Below, one piece after another: positions 1 through 11,280 of a stretch of DNA of 64,000 nucleotides. Position 1 is the stretch's first letter. Each line of letters begins with the position of its first letter. This stretch comes from Plantago ovata. Lineage: Eukaryota > Streptophyta > Magnoliopsida > Lamiales > Plantaginaceae. Below the pieces are notes generated by a model. That model was not told the origin of the DNA, searched no databases, and saw only the letters and a program-made list of their open reading frames with translations. Position numbers and translations under genes: made by a program. The DNA is taken from NCBI GenBank assembly GCA_028274465.1, contig CM051455.1:123415462-123479461 (forward strand), given 5' to 3'.

Positions 1-124
1 AAAATCTAAAGGAAAACCTGACACTATTCTAATAAAATGCACTAAAATATAGCTAAATTAACATAGAGGATAGCTAAAATAGGTGAAAAAGACTCTAATG
101 AAAGTGTAAAATACACATTCATCA
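1..124 (-). repeat. A1 3' LTR, first 124 bases only
   Basis: Reverse complement begins TGATGAATGTGTATTTTACA, the start shared by all Athila-family LTRs in this window. The remaining roughly 1.1 kb of LTR lies to the left of the window. It is followed (125-142) by the polypurine tract. Confidence 0.92.
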
Positions 125-142
125 AACTTCCCAAACCGAACC
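125..142 (-). other. A1 polypurine tract (plus-strand primer)
   Basis: On the minus strand GGTTCGGTTTGGGAAGTT directly precedes the 3' LTR. The same place in A3 and A6 reads GGTTTGGGGAGTT, so one G is missing here. In LTR retrotransposons this tract resists RNase H and primes plus-strand DNA. Confidence 0.8.
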
Positions 143-1630
143 TTTGCTTGTCCTCAAGCAACTAAGCTAGACTCTAATGCAAAAAACATGCAAGACACAA
201 AATGGAGTCTCATGCCAAATAAAATGAACTAATCTACTGAATCTACCAAAAAACATATGAACAAAAACCATATAAATCAAAGCATGAATATAGGTTGAAG
301 AATACCTCGATTGACTTATACACATCCACATAAGCACTTATGTCAAGACAAGATAGTCTCTCGTAACATTCTCTACCTGGACCTAGTCAGTGACGACGTA
401 ATGAAGCATGCTAAGATACGAATGGTTGCCCCGTGCCTATGAAACTTAGGACTTACTGCTGTTCCACCATGTGAAGACTTTCCCTCAAAGAGGTCGAACC
501 AGTACTGGCTCTCATCAAATGAAGGAGGGTTCCCTATAAAAGATAACACTCCCCTATTCTACCCATCTCTTAAGCAAAGTCTTAAGCTATTCACCATTCT
601 GAATGGCAGGACGAGGGTGGTCTAGAACAGATGACACTCAAAAACAAAAGACAAAAAATAGAAAATTACAACACGATTACGAACATTATAAGAATTGGAA
701 AATGAGACACACCACTTTGCTAAACTGCTATTTGGCTTTCTTTTTGGACCCTTCTTTGGTTTTTTGGGTCTTCTTTTTTTTGTTTTCTTTTTTCCTTCCA
801 GATTCTTTTTTTCTTTTTCTTTTTCTCTTTTTCCTGGAATTTTTCTTTCTTTTTTTTGCGATTTTTTTCTAGCCAGCAGTAGCATAACAAAAAGAGAGAC
901 AAAATGACTCACACGACTTTCCCAAACATATTCGAAAGAATAGGTTGGAGTACAAAATTTACGGAAAAGGAAAAACAAAATCACGATACGAAAATGAAAA
1001 AACGAAAACAAGTCTAATGGTGGTGCAACCCCCTCCCCAAACCTATTCGGAAGAATAGGTTATAAATAAAGGATCACACAACCTCACACTACCTCCTTCC
1101 TAGGCATTTAGCAATCTCAAAGCATGCTGAAGACTTGTTGCCTCTTAGGTACATAATTACTCGGGAAAACAACCATAAGACCCTAACATGCATCATCCTA
1201 TTATAAAGGCCTTCGTGAACCGCAGTAGAGAAAACACCACTAAGTGATGTCGAGACTACCAAGCTTAACTAAGTGCAATACATAAATGTGACAAGCCAAG
1301 TGAGAAAACCTCAAACAAATTCATAGAGATGAAGCATATGATTAATAGCATAGTTAGTTGATCCACCCAATAAAAAAGTTAAAAAAATTCGGCAATAAAC
1401 TCCATATAAAACATGCAAGACTATCCTAGGAAGCAGTAAACGTGCAAATGAAAAAATAAATAAATTCACGAGTTATCATAAGCAAGATAAGTATAGAGAT
1501 AACCAGTGATAACCTCCTCCCCAAACCTGAACGTCGTCGCTCATCCCGAACGTCGAAAGTGGATTCAAGGTGAGAGCTAATGCTTGTATAAGTGACCTAT
1601 AATACTCAATCAAACTCGTGAGAAAACACA
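143..1630 (-). repeat. A1 3' noncoding region
   Basis: About 1.5 kb without a supportable gene between integrase and the polypurine tract, shared with A2, A3, A5 and A6. It holds a tract of about 110 bp (757-870) that is almost pure pyrimidine on the plus strand, hence purine on the element's sense strand. It also holds inverted repeats around 929-951 and 1040-1062 (AACCTATTC..GAATAGGTT), each followed on the sense strand by a polypurine-like TTTGGGGAGG or close variant, and another such motif near 1519-1530. Short open frames here come from the low-complexity tract. Confidence 0.75.
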
Positions 1631-2784
1631 CTAACCCTCAGAGGAGGCGATAAGGGTAAGCTCAAGGTGATCAACCTCCCTTTGATCACTAGATATCTCG
1701 AAGTACGGCTTCACTCGCTGGCCATTCACCTTGAAGGTATTGCCCGTCTTTGGATCAAAGAGTTTTACAGCTCCATGGGGAGCAACTTCGATAATTTCGT
1801 ACGGTCCATCCCAACGAGTACGGAGCTTTCCAGGAAACAGTCGAAGGCGAGAATTAAATACCAAAGCTTTTTGTCCAGGAATCAATTCCTTTCGTACTAT
1901 TCCACGATCATGATACTTCTTAGTACGTTCCTTGTAGATCTTGGCATTTTCATAAGCACCTAGTCGTAATTCATCAAGCTCATCTAGTTGCAACAATCGT
2001 TCCTCGCCAGCTTTTCCCATATCCAGATTGAGTGCTTTTATGGCCCAATACGCCTTGTGTTCCAGTTCTACGGGAAGATGACATGCTTTCCCATACATGA
2101 GTCTGTACAGAGTGGTCCCGATCACCGTCTTGTAGCTAGTCCTGTATGCCCAAAGTGCATCGTTCAATTTTCCTGCCCAATCCTTCCTGCTAGGCTTCAC
2201 TACTCGCTCCAGGATCTTCTTGATTTGACGGTTGCTGACTTCGACCTGTCCCGATGTCTGTGGGAGATAAGGTGTAGCGATACTATGGTGGACACTGTAT
2301 CTCTTAAGAAGGGACGCAAACATTCTATTGACGAAGTGTGACCCTCCATCGCTGATGATTGTCCTAGGGCACCCAAATCTCGAGAATATTACTTCCTTTA
2401 AGAACTTCATGACCACTGCGCCGTCATTTGTTCTTGTAGGAATTGCCTCCACCCATTTAGTCACATAGTCCACTGCAACAAGAATGTATTCATAGCCCCC
2501 ACTGTTTGGAAATGGTCCCATAAAATCAATGCCCCATACATCGAAAGGTTCTACCACTAGATTCCCTTGAAGGGGCATTTCATCTTTCTTGCCGATACCA
2601 CCTTCTCGTTGACATGGGTCACAATTCTTCACAAAGCTTCGAGCATCTTTGTATATTGTTGGCCAGAAAAATCCTGCTTGCAGTACCTTGCGTGCTGTTT
2701 TCAACCCACTGTAGTGTCCCCCACAATTAAGCTCATGGCAATGGCTCAGTACACTTTGTTGTTCTTCTTGTGGCACGCATCTCC
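1631..2784 (-). pseudogene. A1 integrase (C-terminal part of pol)
   Basis: Integrase inserts the cDNA copy into host DNA. The N-terminal zinc-binding H..H..C..C pattern is visible (HCHELN, GGHYS, then NCDPCQR). The catalytic core starts at [10 protein letters not shown]; the DDE residues are the D of GIDF, the D of ISDGGSHF and the E of SGQVEVSN. The C-terminal part with [11 protein letters not shown] resembles the post-core domain of gypsy integrases. A 381-residue stretch stays open to the terminator at 1631, so this is the best-preserved part of A1. It is separated from RNase H by a frame change near 2785. The family position (after RNase H) and the wording of the core are Athila-like. Confidence 0.92.
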
Positions 2785-3240
2785 TTAGAATCCCATCAGC
2801 TCCTTCTTGAATAGATGCGGATCATCCCATATGTAAGTCCTGCATTGCTTGGCAAGAGCTCTCTTGTCTGAGGCTGAAAAGTTAGTGGGGCAAACATTCA
2901 TAGCCAAATAGTTTACAATATCTGCATACCATGGCTCTTCATTAGCCCTCATTAAGTGCTTATCAGGGAGGTCTTCATTGATGGGTATCGGATCAACAGG
3001 GATATTAGGTATTCTAGATAAATGATCCGCTACTAAATTCTCCCTACCAGCTCTATCCACTATGGTCAAATCAAAGTCTTGCAGCAAAAGGACCCAACGG
3101 ATTAATCTAGGCTTAGAATCTTGCTTAGCTATCAAATGTCTCAAAGCAGCATGATCAGTATGGACATTCACAGCATGTCCAATTAAATAAGACCTAAACT
3201 TTTGTAAAGCAAAGACAACAACTAAAAATTCATTTTCAGT
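2785..3240 (-). pseudogene. A1 RNase H region
   Basis: RNase H degrades the RNA strand of the RNA-DNA hybrid. The stretch [10 protein letters not shown] followed by [14 protein letters not shown] and [14 protein letters not shown] is the usual end of the gypsy RNase H and its link to integrase. The open frame (about 128 residues) is offset from both the RT frame upstream and the integrase frame downstream, so at least two indels separate the three enzymes in this copy. Confidence 0.85.
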
Positions 3241-4253
3241 AGTTGTATAATTAACTTGGCAGAGTCTAGAGTCTTACTAACATAATAAATCACACGATAC
3301 TGCTTATCAACTTTTTGGCATAAAACAGCACGCATAGCAAAATTCGAAGCATCACACATAATTTCGAAAGGAAGATTCCAGTCAGGTGGCACAACAATGG
3401 GAGCAGAAACAAGCTTTTCCTTAAGCGTATTAAAAGCAACTAAGCATTCATTAGAGAAATGGAAAACCACATCCTTAGCAAGCAAGCTACTTAAAGGTTT
3501 AGCAATTTTCGAAAAATATTTAATAAACCTCCTATGAAAACCTACATGGCCAAGAAAAGATTGCAATTCTTTCACACAAGTAGGTGGGGGAAGTTTTTCA
3601 ATGATTTCGATCTTACCCTTGTCTACCTCAATACCTCTTTCAGAAACTACATGTCCTAGAACAATGCCTTCTCTAACCATATAATGACTCTTCTCCGAGC
3701 TTAAGGTCAAATTGCATTCAATGCACCTTTTCAAAACTAGATCTAATCTTTGCAAGCACTCATCAAATGAATCACCAAAAAGGGAAAAATCATCCATGAA
3801 AACTTCAACAAACTTAGTTACCATATCAGAGAAAACAGAAAGCATGCACCTTTGAAAAGTAGCGGGAGCATTGCATAGTCTAAATGGCATCCTCCTATAG
3901 GTAAATGTTCCTAATGCGCAAGTGAACGTCGTCTTCTCCTGATCCTCCAGTGCAATTGGAATCTGGTAGAAACCTGATAAACCATCAAGAAAACAATAAA
4001 ACTTCCGTCCCGCAAGGCGGTTTAGCATGTCATCTATAAATGGTAAAGGGAAGTGGTCTTTTTTAGTGGCGGCATTTAATCTTCTATCGTCAATGCACAT
4101 CCGCCATCCAGTGGTCTTCCTAACCGGTACCAATTCTCCCTTCTCATTCTCTTCCACCGTGACTCCTGATTTCTTAGGAACTAAATGTACCGGGCTCACC
4201 CATCGACTATCAGGAATGGGGTAAATCATATCAGCATCTAGCAACTTGATCAC
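3222..4253 (-). pseudogene. A1 reverse transcriptase and start of RNase H
   Basis: Copies element RNA into cDNA. The 343-residue open stretch starts inside the RT domain (MIKLLDADMIYPI), contains WRMCIDDRRLN, FPLPFIDDML, KFYCFLDGLSGFYQIPI, and the active-site motif FMDD at VFMDDFSLFG, then LGHVVSERGIEVD and the first part of RNase H (MCDASNFA). FMDD instead of the usual YxDD is characteristic of Athila. A substitution is seen in PFRLCNAP (other copies have G in place of R). A frameshift near 4253 separates it from the protease side and another near 3240 from the rest of RNase H. Confidence 0.92.
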
Positions 4254-5166
4254 TTCCTTTTTACCACCTCTTGCATGGCTGGATTAATCCTTCGTTGTGG
4301 TTGCCTAACGGGTTTTGCATCTTGTTCTAGAGTGATGTTGTGCACGCATCTTGTAGGGCTAATTCCTTTGATATCGCTGATCCCCCATCCTATGGCTGCG
4401 GAATTTTCCTTCAATACTTCAATCAGCTTGCTTTCTTCATTGTCGGAGAGATGTGAGGAGACAATTACATGTTTTTTCTGATTTTCTCCTAAGTACACAT
4501 ACTTGAGGTGCGCAGGAAGCGGTTTCAATTCTAAGCTGGGTTCTTCAGGAAATCCACTTTCTTCTTCTTCTTCTTCATCTAAAGGTTCAAGTACCTCTTC
4601 TCCTGCGGGAATTTCTGGGGTGGTATCCATTATTTCAACTAGTTCCCTTGCTTCTTCGGTCATGTAGCATGTCTCAGCTCGCATTGTTAGTGCCTCCTCA
4701 AGTGGTTCACGATTACCATGGTATTGATGAAATTCGGGGATTACAGATTCGTAGCAATCGAAAAATTTTAACTCTTCCGTAACTTCCTTATCTCTGATGC
4801 TACATCCTACCAACTCAATCTTCTCGCCCATTATCTCCATGGTTATTTTCTTTCCCTTAAGTTCAAGGCATGTGTTGGTAGTTGCCATGAATGGTCTCCC
4901 AAGTAGTACTACGTGCTCACGGATATGGCTCTTTCCCTCGTCCGCGGACTTCATTACTACAAAATCAGCCGGGATTATCAATTTGTCCACTTTCACAAGG
5001 ATGTCTTCTATTATCCCGACTGGCCTCTTCACACTTTGGCCTGCCATTTGGACGACCATATCAGTTGGTGTTAATTCTCCGAGTTCCAGGGCCTAGTATA
5101 CTGAATACGACATCAAGTTAATGCTAGCTCCTAAGTCAAGCAGTGCTTTCGTAGTTCGTCCATTCC
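4250..5166 (-). pseudogene. A1 aspartic protease and linker to RT
   Basis: Cleaves the Gag-Pol polyprotein. The open stretch begins downstream of the active-site region and contains RPVGIIEDILVKVDKLIIPADF and VVLLGRPFMATT, the usual flap and C-terminal part of an Athila protease (long runs not repeated here). The codons for the D-L-G-A catalytic motif lie just upstream around 5105-5150, where the frame is broken. It ends in a glutamate-rich linker (EEEEEES) and the lead-in to RT (ARKPVRQPQRR-like region). Confidence 0.82.
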
Positions 5167-6762
5167 CTAAGGCGATGTCGTGATAAAGCTTCCAGGATCC
5201 TTTTTCTTCATGGGCAATCCGGCAATCGAGTTGACTGTTTCAACCCCATTTACTTCCTTTCCTGAAGTAATCCTTTTATTCTTGATCTCACGAAAGAATT
5301 TCGTATAAGCTGGAACGTTCTGGATTAACTCTAAGAGAGGCACATTGACTTCCACTTTTGACAGGCGTTGGAATAGGGGTGAATCTTGAATATCCTTCTT
5401 GACTGGTTTGATCCGACTCGGGTATGGCACATGTGGCTTTGGAGGCACATATGGATTGGAAGATTTGTGAAGTTCTCCTGGCATTCTAGTTCCTACCTCG
5501 ACTTCGTCATCATCTATGTCTATTACAGATGGTCTTGGTTCATCATTCCTTTCCGGAACTTCTTGAGGTTCTTTGGAACTCCCGCTAACCTCTCGTTCTT
5601 TGCTTGGTCCTGTATCATCGATCTCAGCAGATTCCATCCGTTTAGGACGTACGAAGTTAGGAATCTTGGTCATCTTGCCTCCTCGGAGCAGTAGATTCAC
5701 CTCTTCGCACTCATTCTACTTAGTAGCAACAGCCGGAGGTTGCTCGGGATCAGTCTCAGGTGTCTCATCGGGAGGACTAGGATTGACCGGTTCCCTAGAG
5801 TTGGGGAGTGATTCGCTCCTCACCTCGGGTGGTTTGCTCACTACTTCCTGGGGGGTATCCTCGACTTCTTTACCGCACCTTCCACACTTCAGTAGACTAA
5901 GTTATTTGATAAGTTGCTCAGTTACTTCGACCGCTTCAAAAGCCTTCTCGATGCGAAGATTGTTCTCAGCTTGCCCTGCGTGTGCTATCTCGAAAACACT
6001 CTCAATGTGTTTAATCCCTGCGTAAAACGCAAGTTCCTCCTCCTCACTGATGTCTTCGTCCTCAGAATATCCTTCGTATAACCCGTCAGTTTCGTCTTGA
6101 TTTGAGTATATGTTGGCGACTTCATTTGACATTATTTTCTCGGATTGTGCGGATCCATTGGCGTACTTTTGAAAGACCTTCACTGCCTCTTCAACTGTAC
6201 ATTCTTCTAAACCTCCACACATTCCATCCACTTGAAGCCTAACTTCATCTCGTAGTCCACCAACAAAAAACCAAATCAGCTCCCCATCATCGAATCGGTG
6301 ATGGGGGCACTAACGTTTATACTGCTCAAAACGTTCATAGGTGTCATAGAACCGCTCGTATTCTCCTTGCTTGAAGTATTCGATCCGATTCCGTAGTGCA
6401 ATCGTCTCATGGTAAGGCATGAAACGTGCCAAGAACTCCTCTACTACTTGGCTCCAGGTCTTTAGTGATCCTGGTGCTAGCCTTGCTATCCATATCCTCG
6501 GTTCATATCCCAAAGCAAAAGGAAATAATTTCCTGCATAGTTGATCCTCGGTGAACCCCTTTGCTGGAACTTTTGCTATTTCCTCTTCATAGGATCTGAT
6601 GAAGCTTATTGGATTCATATCCTCTCATTCTTCGAACCTTGGTATCCTTCTCACTATGGTACTTGTTATCTCATACCCCGATAACTCTTCTTCGAAGTAT
6701 ATAGCTGACCCCGTCCTGACTTGCGAGAACGTCGGTGTCAAGTGGGCTTTTAAGGTCGTCAT
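5167..6762 (-). pseudogene. A1 gag
   Basis: Gag forms the virus-like particle. The start codon at 6762-6760 matches the start seen in A6. The retrotransposon-gag domain is visible at KLFPFALGYEPRIW and GSLKTWSQVVEEFL. Downstream comes PHVPYPSRIKP and VPLLELIQNVPAYTKFFREI, a conserved Athila segment ahead of the protease. In-frame stops lie near 6627 (before EDMNPISF), 6310 (before the PHH motif), 5902 and about 5719, and a frameshift precedes the protease. A short C-x2-C (CGRC) is all that remains of a possible zinc-binding site. Confidence 0.9.
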
Positions 6763-6983
6763 ACCTAGAAATCTGTACCAGAAGTAACTCAAAACTAAAA
6801 ATTAGCCTCGTTAGAAAATTCGAAAATCGAGAATATTTCTAGATATCGAATACTACTAAAGCTAGGAAAGGTGAATTAGAAACAGACTAGGAACGCAATA
6901 TCAGAGAGAGAAAACTAAAACTAATAGAATTAGGAATCGAAAGCTGAAAATATAAACAAATTAAACAGAAAAAAGGAGTATAG

Positions 6984-7001
6984 TCCTCGGCAACGGCGCC
7001 A
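6984..7001 (-). other. A1 primer-binding site, tRNA-Asp type
   Basis: The minus-strand 18-mer TGGCGCCGTTGCCGAGGA, three bases inside the 5' LTR, matches the 3' end of plant tRNA-Asp(GUC) at all but one position. Asp-tRNA priming is known for Athila elements. Confidence 0.88.
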
Positions 7002-7004
7002 ATT

Positions 7005-8275
7005 TGATGAACGCGGGTTTGTCGGTTCCCGGTTCGATCAAATAAATTTGTTATTTAGCCAAAGGCAATCCACAACTACAACGAAAACCGTAGTGTAGTA
7101 GTAGAATGACTCGAGTGTCGTTCTCTCAGGACTATAACTAGCTTTATCTATTTAACTAGAGAATATAAAACAGCAGACGTAATAGCAAAGGGGTTTCTAA
7201 CAGATAATGGAGATTGGTGATAGTATGATCCCTCAAAGCATAACGGGTCGATAACCATGCGTAAATTCTTTGGTCTTGCATGGAGATCTTTGAATCAATC
7301 TAATGTCCTGTTGCAATTATTATGCACTACGAAGATAACGATTCTGACAAGTCAAGCACTATTGTCCTATTGTGTTCCGTAATTATTCAACACTACGAAG
7401 ATAAACTCGCGAACAGGTCGACGAGGGTCCAATTGTGCATAATAATTAATACAACATACGAGAATTTAGGTTGTGCCTGATCAACGAAATAAAGCAATAA
7501 CATGAAGTATAATGCGCGATATAGCCATTAGCATGATTATCTTCCCTTCGCTAAGAATTCACATACTACCACCAACGATAAGTTTAACTACTCATAATAG
7601 GCATTCAATCAACAGAAATCATAGAAGAAAACATGTTGAAAGATATAATAAAATAAGTAGAATAAACTGTAAGATACAAAGTTACCGAAGGTTGTCAATC
7701 TCCGGAGAATTGCGATCCTACGAGCTCCAAACTGCTATGAAAAAGAGTCCCCTAAGCTACGAACCCCCAGAATAGGCTCTGGGAAGTCCCTACCTAAAAC
7801 TACAGAGAAAGATGAGAAAGTAGGTCTGGAAAAGTATGAATTTCGGAGAAAATCTGAGCAACTATATATAGGCCTCGAAATACTGTGGGGCGGTTCGCCC
7901 CACACACCGAGCGGTTCGCCCCGGAGAGATTTTTGTGGAATTCCGCATTTTCGACGCGTTTTTGGATTTCTTCCCCTTTTCGGACTCGATTTCTGACTTC
8001 TAGTGGACTTCTAACCTCCAGTTTCGACCTCTAGACTCCAAATCCTATCCGGAAACCTTCAGATACTCCAAATAGGCTTCTGGAACACCAATTCCTTGTC
8101 AACTTCAATATAATTGCCGTGAAATCCTCGATTTTCAACCAAAACCTGTAAAATAAAATCTAAAGGGAAACGTGACACTATTCTAATAAAATGCACTAAA
8201 ATATAGCTAAATTAACATGGAGGATAGCTAAAATAGGTGAAAAAGACTCTAATGAAAGTGTAAAATACACATTCA
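7005..8275 (-). repeat. A1 5' LTR with promoter
   Basis: 1271 bp. The plus strand starts TGATGAACGCGGGTTTG and ends CACATTCA at the junction with C1. On the sense (minus) strand a TATA box CTATATATAG (7871-7862) is preceded by a cluster of GGGCGNNNCGCCC-like near-palindromes (7885-7926). Conserved U5-side blocks carry ACTACGAAGATAA-type repeats. This LTR would have driven A1 transcription. Confidence 0.92.
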
Positions 8276-10906
8276 GCAGCGGTATGATGATTCTTTTCAG
8301 CATTCATTTCCTTGTAGTGAACTACCCACAAGTGCATGCCCCAATTGCTGGCATGGAGAAGTTGTGTATCTGAATTGCTTTTAGCATGAATCTTCCTTAA
8401 CCAAAGAAGATCTTCTTCTTGATCCTTAGCAGTGAGATAGAAATACTCATAAGGAATCAATCCAAGTTTCTTCTTTGACTTTTTGGTTACAGGGTCAGAG
8501 TAATAGGCAACACCAATTGGTTTTATCAAATCTGGTTCTTGTTTTATGGTCTTACCAATTGAAGTTCTTCTTACCAAGACTTCCAGATTCAGCCATCTCC
8601 CAGCAATGTTTCTTGGTAGGGAAGGAGGATCCCTTTCTTTTCTTTTCACCTTGAGATCAATCCAAGTGTACATTTGGTTCAGTACAGCTGTTGGAAAGAA
8701 ATCATTTACCATCAAGTCTTCCAGCTTTAAGATCCAGCAACCATGAACGTTTCTGATCACATTCTGAGTGGTTTCCTCATTGCTGGTCTTTGTATGTTGA
8801 ATGCCGGAGCCAATAGCAATGTTGGCCAGCCTCTTTTCTTCATGTCTTTGCCTTCTTCTTCTTGACTTTGCATTTTCTTGATCTCTTGCTGAGGATCTTG
8901 AGTCAGAAGAGAAATGCTTTGAATGGCCAGACGGAGTTAAGGCTGTTATTGATCTAGCTCTTATGGATTGAGCTATAGTTTGATTGTCATCATCATCATT
9001 CAGATCTTCATGACTTTCAGTGTGACAGAATTCATGAGTTTCAGCAGAAGTTTTTCTCTTTTTCGGACTTGCTCAATTCAACTCAGAATCTGCTTGTCTT
9101 TTAGAAGTTTGCTCTCTTTCAGCAAGAGGTTCTATAGTCAGTGGCGCTTCAGTAGGGGTTTTCTTCCTTGAAGATCTCTTTTGCTTATCTTCCCCCTTAG
9201 ACATGGATTGCATCATTGGAGTAATGTGCAGAGAAAAGAACTCATTACAATTTTCAGCAAGAGTACTTAGGCTGTTGTATTTCATGATAATTGCTTGCTG
9301 ATCAGAGGTCAGCTTTGACATTCTTGTTTAATACTCACCAGATTCTCCTCATGTCTGCGCTCTGTTGCGACCTTGTCTTCAATGAAAGTCTGAGCTTTGA
9401 CTAATGCAGACTTTGCTAACCGGAGTGCTTGACTTACATCTTCTTCATAGATTTTGTGGTAAAGACTGATGTCTTTTTGAGCTATTGTAAGAGTAGTAGT
9501 GCGTTTTAGCACAGTAGCCAATATTTTTCCAATGTCAAGAGGACTCTCAGCAAGCAGTGCATCATCTTCTGCTTCGCAAGCGTTGTGGACTTCCATTAGT
9601 GCTTTAATTCTTGGAGTGAAATCCTCCACATTTGGGAACGACACTAAGTTTGGGTTCAAGGAATGAACTTTGATCTCAGAAGCGAATTGATCATCTTTGT
9701 CAGCAAATGACTTCTCAGGTCATCTCCTACATCATGTTCATAGTCAGGAGGAGGAATTTCAACCACTTTGGGTTCATTTTTCTTTGAGTGATCATCATCA
9801 TTTGCTGAAATATCGTCTTCATCATCAGATTCATCAAGGCCAGCAACCTTGGTTCCTAAATCTGCAGCTTCATTCCTTTCTGGTTGAGTGGTTGCTGATG
9901 GCAACGCTTCAGACTCAACGACTGGAGTTTCACCAGTAGTAAAATTTAATTGAGTAGTTGCTGAGGGCAACGTTTGAGACTCAATGACTGGAGTTTCACC
10001 AATAGTAGGTGGAAGGGAGGGGACTTCCTGTGGCTTTACTCCTGAAGATTGAGCAATATCCAAATTTTGCGTATGCCTTGCATGAATTTGTAGACTATTT
10101 TGAAGTGCTCTTTGGTAATCTTCATCCATTTCTTCATCATCATCAAGGTTTGGATCAGTGACCTTGGCATCTAGTAAAGATAACTCGGCATCAGAAAGCT
10201 TGCTCTTGCCATGTTTTAATGCAGCTCGCTTTCTGGCGTATTCTTCTTCAGTATCAGCGCCTTGTACAGGTGCTTGAGTACTTGTTTCAATAGGAGCAGG
10301 TTGAGATTCTTGCTGATTTGGTGTTTGGTCAGCTTGCTGATTGTCTTGATTCTCAGTCTCAACAACTGTCAGTTTAAGTCCACCAGCAACAGGACTAGGA
10401 CCTTGATTGTCATCATCGTCGTCCTTTTATCCTTAGAATCTTTACCTTCATCATCACTGGGATCAATAGGGATGTTTTCATCTTCTTCTTCCTCATCATC
10501 ATCTGTTAGTATAACCAACTCGAGATGCTTGTACAAAGCAACACTCGTAACTTCCTCTTCTTCATTGATTTTGTGGGGATCAGCCACCACGGGCACTCTT
10601 AAATTTGGCCTTCATATTCTCTCTGATTTGAGCAATCAGATTTGAGCTCATTAGCTGAGAATATGACATATCTTCTGGAAGTATAGAGTGGACAAAGGTC
10701 TCGAGCTTCAGCAAAGAAGACCTCTTTTTCTCGTTTGATAGATGAAGATGAAGGTCAGAAAAGTCCATCCTTCTGTACCTTTGCCAGTTGCTGACAGACT
10801 TAGCAACTCTTGACAAGGTAGATCTCTTGAAGTCTAAGTAAAGTTCTTCAGAACTTACTTTTGGATCTTCAGTGATGTGAACCACTTCAGTGGTCTCCTT
10901 TTGAGC

Positions 10907-10971
10907 CTGAAAAAGAATAACATTATGTTCAGGAAAATAGTGTTAGAGTCCAAAGCTGAAACATGATTTAC
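10907..10971 (-). other. Predicted intron 3 in C1 extra ORF (65 bp)
   Basis: On the minus strand CAGCAG is followed by GTAAATCATG and the segment ends TTCTTTTTCAG before GCTCAAAAGGAG. Donor GT, a pyrimidine-rich tract and AG acceptor are all present. Coding resumes in the same phase after removal. The unspliced segment is not open in the coding frame in a way that matches flanking composition. Confidence 0.72.
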
Positions 10972-11067
10972 CTGCTGAGATTCAGCAAGCTCATGTTGCA
11001 CACTTGTTTGTGCTGGTACTATTTCCATTCCTTGAGGAGCTTGAGAAGCATCCTTCATTTGTTCATC

Positions 11068-11136
11068 CTGAAATAACTGTAAGTTAGATACAAGTACTAA
11101 AACTTAGTTAAATTAATTACCAAAAACTTTAACTAC
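11068..11136 (-). other. Predicted intron 2 in C1 extra ORF (69 bp)
   Basis: On the minus strand CCTGCTCAGCAG is followed by GTAGTTAAAG, and the segment ends TTACAGTTATTTCAG before GATGAACAAATG. It contains in-frame stop codons (the frame terminates soon after VVKVFGN), AT-rich sequence and a TAAC branch-like motif. Splicing joins CAG|GAT in phase 0 and keeps the Gln/Glu/Ala-rich reading frame. Confidence 0.75.
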
Positions 11137-11205
11137 CTGCTGAGCAGGAGGTGTTGATTCTGGTGCAGAGGCTTCAACAACCTTCTGACTTGTATCTTGA
11201 GAAGT

Positions 11206-11280
11206 CTGTAGAGAAATCATTATATTAGCAAAAGATTGAGTTTCAGATAGTGAAGATTTGCTTATGGTTGAGTTAACTAC
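11206..11280 (-). other. Predicted intron 1 in C1 extra ORF (75 bp)
   Basis: On the minus strand CTTCTTCAGCAG is followed by GTAGTTAACT, and the segment ends GATTTCTCTACAG before ACTTCTCAAGAT. Its length is a multiple of three and it contains no stop, so it can be read through. Its donor context (CAGCAG|GTAGTTAA) is nearly the same as intron 2, which has stops, so I favour an intron. Confidence 0.62.

Larger units (their letters stand above)
1..8275 (-). mobile_element. A1: Athila-lineage Ty3/gypsy LTR retrotransposon, inactive, 3' LTR cut by window edge
   Basis: Read on the minus strand the order is 5' LTR (8275-7005), Asp-tRNA primer site, gag, aspartic protease, RT, RNase H, integrase, a long noncoding 3' region, polypurine tract and the start of the 3' LTR (124-1). 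The RT active site FMDD followed by FSLFG, and the integrase in last position, match the Athila lineage of Ty3/gypsy. Coding regions carry several in-frame stops and frameshifts, so this copy cannot move by itself. It has inserted into the extra ORF of Sirevirus C1 at 8275/8276. The other flank lies outside the window, so no target duplication can be checked. Compared with other family members the outer LTR end has lost the last bases of the usual TTCATCA. Confidence 0.93.

Noticed and set aside
695-1011. Phe-rich and Lys-rich open frames around homopurine tracts (also near 27730-28060, 48530-48850, 58788-59005)
   Set aside because: They arise from low-complexity purine tracts of the Athila 3' region, occur on both strands and are not conserved as proteins.
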